Origin: Ardenticatenales bacterium
GTDB lineage: Bacteria; Chloroflexota; Anaerolineae; Promineifilales; Promineifilaceae
Length of the DNA stretch: 64,000 bases
Reading direction: 5' to 3'
NCBI GenBank assembly: GCA_020634575.1
Contig: JACKBM010000011.1
Location: forward strand, 62,001 to 126,000
The notes beneath the pieces are model-generated. The model saw only the letters and a list, made by a program, of their open reading frames with translations, was not told the DNA's origin and searched no databases. This document shows positions 1-7,250 of this stretch, piece by piece. The translations under genes were made by a program, and so were the position numbers. Position 1 is the stretch's first letter. Every line of letters starts with the position of its first letter.

Positions 1-670
1 GACGGCAGCGCAAATCCGGGTTCGCCTGGCGCTTGGCCAGCCGGCTGCTGCCCGTGAAATCGCTACAGCCCGGGGTTTGACGGCTGATCTGCCGCCGAGC
101 TACATGCGCGAGGTCGAACTCCTGGCCCTGGCCCGGCTCATGGTAGCCGAGGAGGATTGGGGTGGGGCGGCCGCGCTCCTGAACCGGCTGCTGGCGGCTG
201 CTGAAGGACGCGGGCAGCGTGGCCGGGCCAGCGAACTCCTGGCCTGGCTGGCAGTTTGCCACGAGGCACAGGGTGAAACGGAGTTGGGTCGCATCGAGCT
301 GGACCAGGCACTGGCGCTGGGCGCAGTGGCTGGCCTGAGGCGGACGTTCCTGGATGTCGGGCCGCGGTTACGCCCGCTGCTGGCCCGGGCGGCGGCGCGT
401 GGCTGCCAGCCGGATTATGTGGCCGCTTTGCTGGCAGAGAACCGGCCGGTCGCCACACCGTCACTGCAACCGCCCACGGAGCCACTCAATGAGACCGAGA
501 AAGAGCTGCTACGCCTGATCGCGGCCGGCCTTTCCAATGGCGCCGCCGCCGCTGAACTTTTCCTATCCGTCAACACTGTCAAATGGCACCTCAAAAACAT
601 CTACGCCAAGCTGGGGGTCCACAGCCGCGTTGAGGCAGTCCTGCGCGCCCGCGAACGGGTCAACCGCTAG
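1..670 (+). CDS. LuxR-family (MalT-like) transcriptional regulator, 3' part
   Basis: The reading frame is open from the first bases of the window to the TAG at 668-670, so the gene is cut at its 5' end. The visible 220 or so residues are an alanine/leucine-rich helical stretch of TPR type, as in the sensing arm of MalT/LAL regulators. A classical LuxR helix-turn-helix follows at the C-terminus, recognisable from the LNETEKELLRLIAAGLS, VNTVKWHLKNIYAKLGV and SRVEAV blocks (about the last 60 residues). A TTG at 77 could act as a start, but the same helical composition continues upstream, so I treat this as the tail of a large ATP-dependent LuxR regulator. Its targets cannot be told. The genes downstream on the same strand start about 195 bp later, behind a perfect hairpin. 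Confidence 0.85.
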   Translation, partial: TAAQIRVRLALGQPAAAREIATARGLTADLPPSYMREVELLALARLMVAEEDWGGAAALLNRLLAAAEGRGQRGRASELLAWLAVCHEAQGETELGRIELDQALALGAVAGLRRTFLDVGPRLRPLLARAAARGCQPDYVAALLAENRPVATPSLQPPTEPLNETEKELLRLIAAGLSNGAAAAELFLSVNTVKWHLKNIYAKLGVHSRVEAVLRARERVNR

Positions 671-767
671 CCCCGCTACCCAGCCGAACTACCCAACCGG
701 GTGGTGCCTTGCGCTCCTGTCATCCCCTACAATTCCCTTAATTCCCGCAACGCCTGCACTTCCCGAA

Positions 768-793
768 GTCATCCCCGCGTTCGCGGGGATGAC
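768..793. repeat. Perfect palindromic hairpin GTCATCCCCGCG-TT-CGCGGGGATGAC arms
   Basis: Two 12-base arms (GTCATCCCCGCG and its exact complement) flank two bases. It lies 98 bp after the LuxR stop and 72 bp before the next start. There is no T-tract on either side, so it fits a dispersed palindromic (REP-like) repeat or a Rho-independent-like structure acting as a transcript 3' end. A related but degraded copy of the CGGGATGACG core is seen near 10611. Hairpins with this sequence are widespread in bacterial intergenic regions. Confidence 0.7.
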
Positions 794-864
794 GACGCTG
801 AAAAGGGCTCGGCAGAATCCAGGTTGTTCAATGAGATCTTACTGTGTCTCTCTTGAGGAGAGAT

Positions 865-1086
865 ATGATGATGTACCAGATCATTCTCAAAGGCCAATTA
901 CATCCCTGCCACGAGCGGCGCCTGGCGCCCCTGACGCTGCGCCATTTGCCCGACGGCAACAGTTGCCTGGAAGGGCTGCTGGCGGACCAGGCAGCGCTGT
1001 TTGGTCTGCTGTTGCGGCTGCGCGATATCGGCATCCCGCTGCTGAGCCTGCGGGCGATTGAGGTAGAAGTAGAGGTAACGCAATGA
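865..1086 (+). CDS. Small conserved-looking protein of unknown function
   Basis: Encodes 73 residues starting MMMYQIILKG. The start is one of three consecutive ATGs (865, 868, 871) preceded by a GAGGAG ribosome site at 855-860; an upstream GTG at 844 has no such site. The product is soluble, with a basic histidine/cysteine-containing N-terminal half (HPCHERR) and a leucine-rich C-terminal half ending in an acidic EVEVEV tail. The stop overlaps the ATG of the next gene by four bases (ATGA), so the two are translationally coupled. That makes it a probable partner of the membrane iron-sulfur protein. I do not recognise the family. Confidence 0.7.
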   Translation: MMMYQIILKGQLHPCHERRLAPLTLRHLPDGNSCLEGLLADQAALFGLLLRLRDIGIPLLSLRAIEVEVEVTQ

Positions 1087-2024
1087 GGACGACAAAACGG
1101 CAAAAATTGGCATTTCAGGGGCGCAAAATGATGCTCCCCCTGGTCATCATGGCCGCCTTTCTGCTGCTCGGTGCGGCGATGTGGCTTCATTGGGGCGAGA
1201 TTATGGCCCTGTTCTTTTTTGGCTACATCGGCGTGGCGGTTGGCCTGGGGCTAGGCTTGTACGCCGCCCTACCCAAGAAGCAGAAGCCGTGGGGGCGGCG
1301 GCTGTCGCTGTTGCTGGTTGGTAGCTTTTTGATTGGCTTTGCGGCGTTAGCCGGCCAGGAGAACATGCAGCTCGAAGGCGTTTTCTTTGGCCTGATGGGT
1401 GGTGTATTCCAGGCGGCTGTGATCCATTATCTGATTGCCAAGGTGATTGGGCCGCTGCTGTTTGGCCGGATCTGGTGTGGCTGGGCTTGCTGGACGGTGA
1501 TGGTACTGGATTTGCTGCCGTTTAAGCGACCGGCCGGTCGGCTACCGGGCCGCTGGGGCTGGTTGCGTTATCTGCATTTCGGCCTCAGCCTGGGACTGGT
1601 AGCGCTGGCCTGGTTTGGCTTTGGCTTCCGTGCGGGCGCGGTGGGGCGGTCAGCGGTTCTCTGGTACGGGGCGGGCAACCTGGCTTATTACGCCCTGGGG
1701 ATTGGTTTGGCCTATGCGCTCAAAGACAATCGCGCTTTCTGCAAATATATCTGCCCGGTGACGGTGCCGCTCAAACTGACCAGCCGCTTTGCCCTGCTCA
1801 AAATCAAAGGGGAAGCCGCCAGCTGCAATGATTGCGGTGCCTGCACCCTGATGTGCCCGATGGATATTCGCATCCCGGATTACATTTTGCAGGGCCAGCG
1901 GGTCTTATCGACTGAATGTACCCTGTGCCAGACCTGCGTCTCGGTCTGTGCCCGGGATGCCCTGGGCGTGTCGTTTGGTCTGGATCTGGGCGGGCCGGAG
2001 AAGCTGCGGCTCAGAGAGAGGTAG
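1083..2024 (+). CDS. Membrane 4Fe-4S ferredoxin-type protein (NapH/NosR-like)
   Basis: Encodes 313 residues. The N-terminal two thirds hold about five to six hydrophobic segments (around residues 20-60, 75-95, 105-130, 160-185, 195-215). The loop GRIWCGWACW carries the cysteine pair typical of NapH/NosR/CcoG proteins, and a second such loop is FCKYICPVTVPLK near 220. The C-terminus has two [4Fe-4S] clusters of the CxxCxxC-xxx-C(P) type: CNDCGACTLMCP (about 250-262) and CTLCQTCVSVCA (about 280-292). Such proteins pass electrons between the quinone pool and a partner oxidoreductase. No partner such as NapG or NosZ is visible here, so the electron acceptor is unknown. It overlaps the small upstream gene by four bases. 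Confidence 0.85.
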   Translation: MRTTKRQKLAFQGRKMMLPLVIMAAFLLLGAAMWLHWGEIMALFFFGYIGVAVGLGLGLYAALPKKQKPWGRRLSLLLVGSFLIGFAALAGQENMQLEGVFFGLMGGVFQAAVIHYLIAKVIGPLLFGRIWCGWACWTVMVLDLLPFKRPAGRLPGRWGWLRYLHFGLSLGLVALAWFGFGFRAGAVGRSAVLWYGAGNLAYYALGIGLAYALKDNRAFCKYICPVTVPLKLTSRFALLKIKGEAASCNDCGACTLMCPMDIRIPDYILQGQRVLSTECTLCQTCVSVCARDALGVSFGLDLGGPEKLRLRER

Positions 2025-2030
2025 GGGCGG

Positions 2031-3518
2031 ATGTTTAAGCAGATCGGTCGCATTGGGGCGGGCCTGGCTATCTTGTTGGCCACGGGGCTGCTTGTACTGA
2101 CGAACATGGGCGTGATCCGGTTAGGCGCGCCGTATATTTATGGCGTGGCGGCGGCGACTGGAGACCGGCCGGTCGCCTTTGTCGATGTCAATGTCCTGCC
2201 CATGGACGAGGAACGGGTGTTGCCGGGCCAGACTGTCCTGGTACGAGACGGGGTCATTGTCGCTTTGGGACCGGCCGGTACAGTGCCGCTGCCGGCCGGT
2301 GCGCTGCTTGTGGCTGGCAATGGCAGTTACCTGCTCCCCGGACTGGTCGACATGCACGTTCATATCGAAAACGAGAACGATTTGCTGCTGCTGGTCGCCA
2401 ATGGGGTGACGACTGCCCGCAACATGTGGGGCAACAGCGGTCGCAAACTCTGGTTTGGCCTGCCTGACCAGCTGGCCCTGCGCCAGCAGATCGCCGCGGG
2501 CCACCTCTTCGGCCCCACGATTTACACGGCCGGGCCGATCATGGAGGGGGAACCAGCCTTTCACCCGCTGGCCGAACCCATTCGGTCGCCGGCCGCAGCC
2601 GTCGAGTCAGTCCGCTGGCAAGCGGCGCAAGGCTACGATTTTGTCAAGGTGTACGACCATCTCTCTGCCGAGGCGTACGAGGTTGTGCTGGCGGAAGCCG
2701 CCGCCCAGGGCTTACCGGTGGCCGGCCATGTGCCGGTGGCTGTGGGGCTGGACGGGGTGCTGGCTGGAGGGCAACAGACGATTGAGCATATGAGCGGCTA
2801 CATCGACCCGGACGCAGTCAAATGGCTGATCCCGCCCGATCAGCTGGCCGACTATGCCGAGCGCACGGCGGCGGCCGGCGTCTGGAACGTGGTGACGCTA
2901 TCGGAATATCCGAAGAGCGGGGCGACACCGGCCGGTTTTGAACGGTTACAGGCCCAATCCGGCCTCGACTATCTGTCGCCCGGTACGCGGCTGTTGTCCC
3001 CGTTCTTCTACATGATGACCCGGCGCAGCCACAGCTACCGCGGCGCCGACTACCCGGAACAGGTGGCCGCCCTCAACCGGCAGATGGTCGCCGCCCTACA
3101 CGACGCCGGCGCCGGTATCCTGCTGGGAACGGACGCGGCCCAGGCGTATCACCTGCCCGGCTACGCCGTCCATGAAGAGCTGGCCTTGCTGGTCGAGGCC
3201 GGGCTGACCCCCTACGAAGCGATCGCTGCCGGCAGCCGGGATGCGGCCCTGGCGCTGGGCGCGCCGGCTGCGTTCGGCACCATCGCCCCGGGCCAGCGGG
3301 CCGACCTGCTTCTGGTCGACGGCAACCCGCTGGCGGACGTTGGCCAGCTCCAGAACCGGCGCGGGGTGATGCTGCGTGGCCGGTGGTTGCCGGCGCCAGA
3401 GCTCGATGGGCTGTTGGCCGGTCTGGCGGCCTCGTATGAGCCGAGCTGGCTGGATCGGCTGTGGCCCCTGGCGCTGTTGCTGGTTGGGTTGGTAAGCCGG
3501 CGTTTTGTGGCAAAATGA
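2031..3518 (+). CDS. Membrane-anchored amidohydrolase (imidazolonepropionase-like)
   Basis: Encodes 495 residues. An N-terminal hydrophobic helix (about 10-30) and a second near the C-terminus (WPLALLLVGLVS) suggest anchoring with the catalytic domain between them. The amidohydrolase signature is complete: LVDMHVHIE supplies the HxH metal pair, FVKVYD the bridging lysine, AGHVP and TIEHMSG further histidines, and LGTDAA the catalytic aspartate. The closing GQRADLLLVDGNPL block is typical of the family. The substrate cannot be inferred; relatives act on cyclic amides, dipeptides or nucleobase-like rings. It begins six bases after the iron-sulfur gene stop, so it is probably in the same operon. 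Confidence 0.88.
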   Translation: MFKQIGRIGAGLAILLATGLLVLTNMGVIRLGAPYIYGVAAATGDRPVAFVDVNVLPMDEERVLPGQTVLVRDGVIVALGPAGTVPLPAGALLVAGNGSYLLPGLVDMHVHIENENDLLLLVANGVTTARNMWGNSGRKLWFGLPDQLALRQQIAAGHLFGPTIYTAGPIMEGEPAFHPLAEPIRSPAAAVESVRWQAAQGYDFVKVYDHLSAEAYEVVLAEAAAQGLPVAGHVPVAVGLDGVLAGGQQTIEHMSGYIDPDAVKWLIPPDQLADYAERTAAAGVWNVVTLSEYPKSGATPAGFERLQAQSGLDYLSPGTRLLSPFFYMMTRRSHSYRGADYPEQVAALNRQMVAALHDAGAGILLGTDAAQAYHLPGYAVHEELALLVEAGLTPYEAIAAGSRDAALALGAPAAFGTIAPGQRADLLLVDGNPLADVGQLQNRRGVMLRGRWLPAPELDGLLAGLAASYEPSWLDRLWPLALLLVGLVSRRFVAK

Positions 3519-3949
3519 GGGCTATGAATAATGCCACCAGTCTCTTCTTGCAGTCGACGAGCCAGTTGGCGCAAAAGGTCATGCTTCAGTTGGATGATAT
3601 CCAGGCGCTGTACGGCGGCCAGCGGTTGCTGTTGGCGGGTGACGGCCGCCTGGTGGTCACACGGGTGGCGCCCGGTGGCGGGCAGACGGTGACAGAGTAC
3701 ATCGTGCCGGCAGCCGATGTGGCCGCGATCTGGCAACTGTGCCTGGCGCAGGATTTGCTGACGATCCGGCCGGGGGAACGGCCCGGCATCCCCGACGAAG
3801 TGCGCCAGACGCTGACCCTGACTAATGGCCGTGGCGAGCTGCACAAAGTGAGTAAATGGGCGGGCGTGCCAGATAGTCGCTTTGCGGCGATCCTGGCGGG
3901 GTTGCTGCAGCTGGCAGCGCGGGCGGAAAATGAACAGCCGGCCGGTTGA
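3515..3949 (+). CDS. Small soluble protein, unknown (faint emfourin-like pattern)
   Basis: Encodes about 144 residues. ATG 3515 overlaps the preceding stop by four bases (ATGA), which is why I prefer it; ATG 3524 is a nearby alternative. The layout is an N-terminal segment with QTVTEY, a helix, then RPGIPDE followed by a beta hairpin (TLTLTNGRGELHKVS) and a terminal helix. This resembles the pattern of the protealysin-inhibitor 'emfourin' family, but no firm match can be claimed by eye. There is no signal peptide or membrane segment. It overlaps the next gene by 20 bases. Confidence 0.65.
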   Translation: MRAMNNATSLFLQSTSQLAQKVMLQLDDIQALYGGQRLLLAGDGRLVVTRVAPGGGQTVTEYIVPAADVAAIWQLCLAQDLLTIRPGERPGIPDEVRQTLTLTNGRGELHKVSKWAGVPDSRFAAILAGLLQLAARAENEQPAG

Positions 3950-4799
3950 CGTCCAGGCGATGCGCCAGCTCCTCGACTCGTGCGATCGCCCCACCGCCGT
4001 TGTTGATTTGGAGGAGGCAATGCAGCTGCCCTCCGTGCAGGCTGCTACCCGCCTCTGGTACGCGGCTGGCCAACTGATCGCCTTTGCTTTTGTGGATGAT
4101 TACAACAACCTGCGCTTTGAGATTCGCGATGAGGCGGTGTCTGCACCGTTACAGACTGAGATCGTAGATTGGGGCGTGACGGTGATGGGGGCCCGGCAGG
4201 CCCTTACCGGCCGGATCGCCACCCTCGACGCCGCCGTGCCGGCCGGCAATGGCTGGCAGATCGCCATGTTAGAAAGGCACGGCTTTGCCCGCCTCGATTT
4301 CCGCTCCCTGCGTTACGCTCGCGCCCTGGACATCCCCATCCAACCGCAACCGTTGCCGGCCGGTTTTACGCTCCGGCCGGTTACCGGCGAACCGGAGGTC
4401 GAGGCCCTCGTGGCGCTGCACCGGGCCGCCTTCGGCACGGACAACATGACGGTTGAAGCGCGTTTGGCCATGATGCGTGTGCCCGGCTACATGCCCGAGC
4501 TGGACCTGCTGGTGGTGGCCCCAAATGGATCCCTGGCCGCTTTTTGCGTCTGTGGCGTTGAGGACGCGGCTGGCCAGGTCGGTTACACCGACCCCATCGG
4601 CACCCATCCCGATTTCCAGCGGCGCGGGTTGGCCAGCGCTGTCGTCACGGCCGGCTTGCAAGCCCTGCAAGCCCGCGGCGTGACCGCGGCCGAATTAGGC
4701 ACCAGCAGCCAAAATTTAGCGATGCAACAGCTCGCCAGCCATCTGGGCTTCCGCCTGGTGGCTGAAAAACTCTGGTTCAGCAAGCCCCTGCCGGCTTAA
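3930..4799 (+). CDS. GNAT-family N-acetyltransferase, two-domain type
   Basis: Encodes 289 residues from ATG 3930, inside the end of the previous gene. The C-terminal GNAT domain (about 145-289) is clear. It has a beta bulge GYTDPIGTHP, the acetyl-CoA loop FQRRGLASAVV (Q/RxxGxG/A type), the ELGTSSQN strand and a closing LGFRLVAE. The N-terminal half looks like a degenerate second GNAT copy (LWYAAGQLIAFAFVDD... MLERHGFARLD), as in mycothiol-synthase-like enzymes. The substrate is unknown. Stop-start overlaps on its upstream side place it in the run of genes that begins at 865. Confidence 0.85.
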   Translation: MNSRPVDVQAMRQLLDSCDRPTAVVDLEEAMQLPSVQAATRLWYAAGQLIAFAFVDDYNNLRFEIRDEAVSAPLQTEIVDWGVTVMGARQALTGRIATLDAAVPAGNGWQIAMLERHGFARLDFRSLRYARALDIPIQPQPLPAGFTLRPVTGEPEVEALVALHRAAFGTDNMTVEARLAMMRVPGYMPELDLLVVAPNGSLAAFCVCGVEDAAGQVGYTDPIGTHPDFQRRGLASAVVTAGLQALQARGVTAAELGTSSQNLAMQQLASHLGFRLVAEKLWFSKPLPA

Positions 4800-4809
4800 T
4801 GAGGTCATA

Positions 4810-5415
4810 ATGGTCAAAACAGAACGCCCGGTCCTGATGAGCGGCGAAAATCCCGGGCTGACGCTTTACGCGCCCGGCACAGATGAAGCCGTAGCGATTG
4901 TCAGTTACTGGTATTGCACCGATAGCCCTTTTGGCGTTGGCCACGCCCTGGTGCTCTGGTTGGCGGAAGGGGCTGTACCGGTCGGTCCCTGGGGCGCCGG
5001 CGGTATCCTGACCGATAACCAGCCCCTGGCCGCAGCCCTGGTCAACCGGCTGACGCGCCATTTTCCCGAATTCAGCGCGGTCCCCGTCGCCGGCCTGCCC
5101 TACATCGAGGCGCGCTGCCAGCACACTTATGACGGCGCCATCTACCGGGTTACGGGCCAGGCAGCCGATCGGGAAGTAACCGTCGAATGGCAGTCGCCCC
5201 TGGAGCGCAAACGAATCGTCTGGCCTGCGTTCCCCGCCGGCGAGGCCGCCTATGACCTGAGCACCGTGATTTGTCCCTGTCAGGCAGGGCAGATCTGGTT
5301 GGATGGTGCTGCTCTCGCCGGCGCTGTGCGCGTGGGCCAGGCTGCGGACGGCACACCTTCCAGCAGCGCTTTCCTCGCTTTTGCCGAATCCTGGGTGGGG
5401 CCGGTAGAAGGTTAG
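4810..5415 (+). CDS. Soluble protein of unknown function
   Basis: Encodes 201 residues, starting at ATG 4810 with GAGG eight bases upstream. It has no membrane segment or signal peptide. It is rich in beta-type segments with recurring tryptophans (YWYCTDSPFGVGH, VLWLAEG, VEWQSPL, RIVWPAFPAGE), suggesting a beta-sandwich. I do not recognise a family. It starts ten bases after the acetyltransferase stop, and its own stop shares bases with the stop of the convergent modA-like gene (5412-5415). Confidence 0.75.
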   Translation: MVKTERPVLMSGENPGLTLYAPGTDEAVAIVSYWYCTDSPFGVGHALVLWLAEGAVPVGPWGAGGILTDNQPLAAALVNRLTRHFPEFSAVPVAGLPYIEARCQHTYDGAIYRVTGQAADREVTVEWQSPLERKRIVWPAFPAGEAAYDLSTVICPCQAGQIWLDGAALAGAVRVGQAADGTPSSSAFLAFAESWVGPVEG

Positions 5416-6236
5416 GGACCGGCCGGGGGCGGCTCAAAACCCCACTTCGCCAGGATCGCCTGCCCCTCCGGGCTGAGTACAAAGTCGATGAAGGTCTGGG
5501 CCAGGGCCGGTTCGCTCGCGTCGGCCAATGGGGCGATGGGGTAGGCCGCTATCACGTTTTGCTCAGCGGGGATGGCGATTTGCTCAACTCGCGCGGCCAG
5601 GTCCGGGGTGACATCGGAACGGTAGACGATGCCCGCGTCCGCCTCGCCCAGGGCAATTTTGGCGGCCACCTGGCGCACATTTTCCTCAGCTGAGACCAGG
5701 TTGGCGTAAAACGCTGTTTGAAACGTCGCCGGCTGCCTGGCGATGATCTCGTCAGTGTACTGCCGGACCGGCACGCCCTCGGCCGCCAGGATGAGTTGGA
5801 CGCCCGGCTGGGCCAGGTCGGCCAACTGCGTGATACCGGCCGGATTGTCAGCCGGGACGATGATGGTGAGCCGATTGGAGACAAAGGGTGTGGCGCTGTT
5901 GGCGGTGATCCGGCCGGTGGCCACAACCCGGGCCATCTGCGTTTCGTTGGCCGGCGCAAACAGATCGGCCGGGACGCCTTCAACCAGCTGGGCCGCCAGT
6001 TGCGACGAGCCGGCGTAATTCAGAACGACGTCAACGCCTTCATGCTGCGCCATAAACGCGTCCGCCAGCTCGTCAAACGCATCCGTGAGCGAAGAGGCGG
6101 CGAAAACAACGATTTCATGAGAGTTGCCTGTTTCTGTCGAGCCGCCGCTACAGCCAGCCAGGCAGAGCAGCAGTAAAAGCGCCAGCCAGCGAAGTTTGAG
6201 GACAGAGATAGCTCGGGTTGGAGCAGGTGCAAGCAT
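5412..6236 (-). CDS. modA: Molybdate-type ABC transporter substrate-binding lipoprotein
   Basis: Encodes 274 residues. A signal peptide with a lipobox (CLAGC, Cys29) is followed by IVVFAASSLTDAFDELADAF, NYAGSSQLAAQL and GVPADLFAPAN, the hallmark segments of ModA/WtpA that line the oxyanion pocket (Ser pairs). The C-terminus VLSPEGQAILAKWGF is also standard. Family members capture molybdate or tungstate outside the membrane for a ModBC transporter. No modB or modC is present nearby, so this is an orphan whose partner must be elsewhere. The gene is convergent with 4810-5415 and its TAA shares bases with that gene's TAG. Confidence 0.9.
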   Translation of the reverse strand: MLAPAPTRAISVLKLRWLALLLLLCLAGCSGGSTETGNSHEIVVFAASSLTDAFDELADAFMAQHEGVDVVLNYAGSSQLAAQLVEGVPADLFAPANETQMARVVATGRITANSATPFVSNRLTIIVPADNPAGITQLADLAQPGVQLILAAEGVPVRQYTDEIIARQPATFQTAFYANLVSAEENVRQVAAKIALGEADAGIVYRSDVTPDLAARVEQIAIPAEQNVIAAYPIAPLADASEPALAQTFIDFVLSPEGQAILAKWGFEPPPAGP

Positions 6237-6274
6237 CCGGCAATCATAACCTGATCATCTAGTTCGCGGCGACA

Positions 6275-7090
6275 CTACACCCCGCCAAACGCCGCGAAAC
6301 CGCCGTCCACCGGCACCACAATGCCAGTGACAAAGCGGGCCGCATCGCTGGCCAGCCAGACCGCCGTCCCGACCAGCTCGTCCGGCTCACCAAAGCGGGC
6401 CATCGGCGTGTGGTCGATGATGAGCTGGCCCCGCTCGGTGTAGCTCCCGTCCTCGCGCAGCAGCAAGGCCCGGTTCTGCTCGCCCACGAAGAAGCCCGGT
6501 GCGATGGCGTTGACGCGCAGGCCGGCGCCATACTTCTGGGCCAGCTCGACGGCTAGCCACTGGGTGAAATTATCCACCGCCGCCTTGGCGTTGCCGTAAC
6601 CCAAGACCCGCGTCAGCGGCTTTTGCGCCGCCATGGAGGAGATGTTGATGATGCAGCCGCCTTGCTGCGTCGCCATCGGCTCGCCAAACACCTGGCTGGG
6701 CAGCAGGGTGCCCGTCAGGTTTAGCGCCAGCACGCCTTCGTATGCGGCCTGCGTCATGTTGAAAAAGGTGAGGTCACCAAAGACGGTCGCGGCCGGCATG
6801 TTGCCGCCGGCTGCATTCAGGAGAATGTCGACCCGGCCGCACTGGTCCAGCAGCTTTTCCCGTGCTGCCAGCAGCGAATCGCGATCCAGTACATCCGCCA
6901 CCAGCGGCAGCGCCTGCCCACCGGCCGCCGTAATCGCCGCCACAGTCTCAGCTGCCGCTTCAGCCCGCCGGCCCAAAATCCCGACCGTCGCCCCGGCCGC
7001 CGCCAACCCCCGGGCCATCGCCCCGCCCAACACCCCCGTACCGCCCGTCACGACGGCTACTTTCCCTGTCAACGAAAACATCTCACTCAT
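6275..7090 (-). CDS. SDR-family D-mannonate oxidoreductase (fructuronate reductase)
   Basis: Encodes 271 residues. Classical short-chain dehydrogenase: TGGTGVLG dinucleotide loop (15-22), NAAGG (92-96), catalytic Ser151/152, Tyr165 and Lys169 in YGNAK, and VNAIAPGFF. The NQRALLLREDGSYTERG insertion before the last helix fits the YjmF-type mannonate oxidoreductases, as far as I can recall the family. Context is the stronger argument: it lies just downstream of uxaE and uxaC on the same strand, supplying the next step (D-fructuronate to D-mannonate). An AAGAGAG ribosome site precedes ATG 7090. No mannonate dehydratase is seen in the window. Confidence 0.8.
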   Translation of the reverse strand: MSEMFSLTGKVAVVTGGTGVLGGAMARGLAAAGATVGILGRRAEAAAETVAAITAAGGQALPLVADVLDRDSLLAAREKLLDQCGRVDILLNAAGGNMPAATVFGDLTFFNMTQAAYEGVLALNLTGTLLPSQVFGEPMATQQGGCIINISSMAAQKPLTRVLGYGNAKAAVDNFTQWLAVELAQKYGAGLRVNAIAPGFFVGEQNRALLLREDGSYTERGQLIIDHTPMARFGEPDELVGTAVWLASDAARFVTGIVVPVDGGFAAFGGV

Positions 7091-7110
7091 GTCACACTCT
7101 CTTTTTTTCT

Positions 7111-7247
7111 TTTTGCCGCAGATTTCGCGGATTAGGGGATTTTTGGGCTGCGCGAATTTATGGTCCAGTCATGGCAGATGAATATCAAGTGTGACGTTTT
7201 GACTCGCGCAACCTCCCATCCCCAAATCTGCGAAATCTGCGGCAAAA
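7111..7247. repeat. Imperfect inverted-repeat element between uxaE and the SDR gene
   Basis: The left arm 7111-7140 (starting TTTTGCCGCAGATTTCGC) and the right arm 7218-7247 (its near-exact complement, about 25 of 30 positions) enclose 77 bases. The element fills nearly the whole gap between two genes transcribed in the same direction. The same family occurs at 8695-8844. It looks like a non-autonomous inverted-repeat element rather than a terminator, because the arms are far apart and genes on both sides are functionally linked. Confidence 0.7.
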
Positions 7248-7250
7248 GAT

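Noticed and set aside
537..1061. 174-codon plus-strand frame overlapping the LuxR end, the hairpin and the small gene
   Set aside because: It is proline-rich read-through of the intergenic palindrome in another frame; the 865-1086 gene has the ribosome site and coupled stop.
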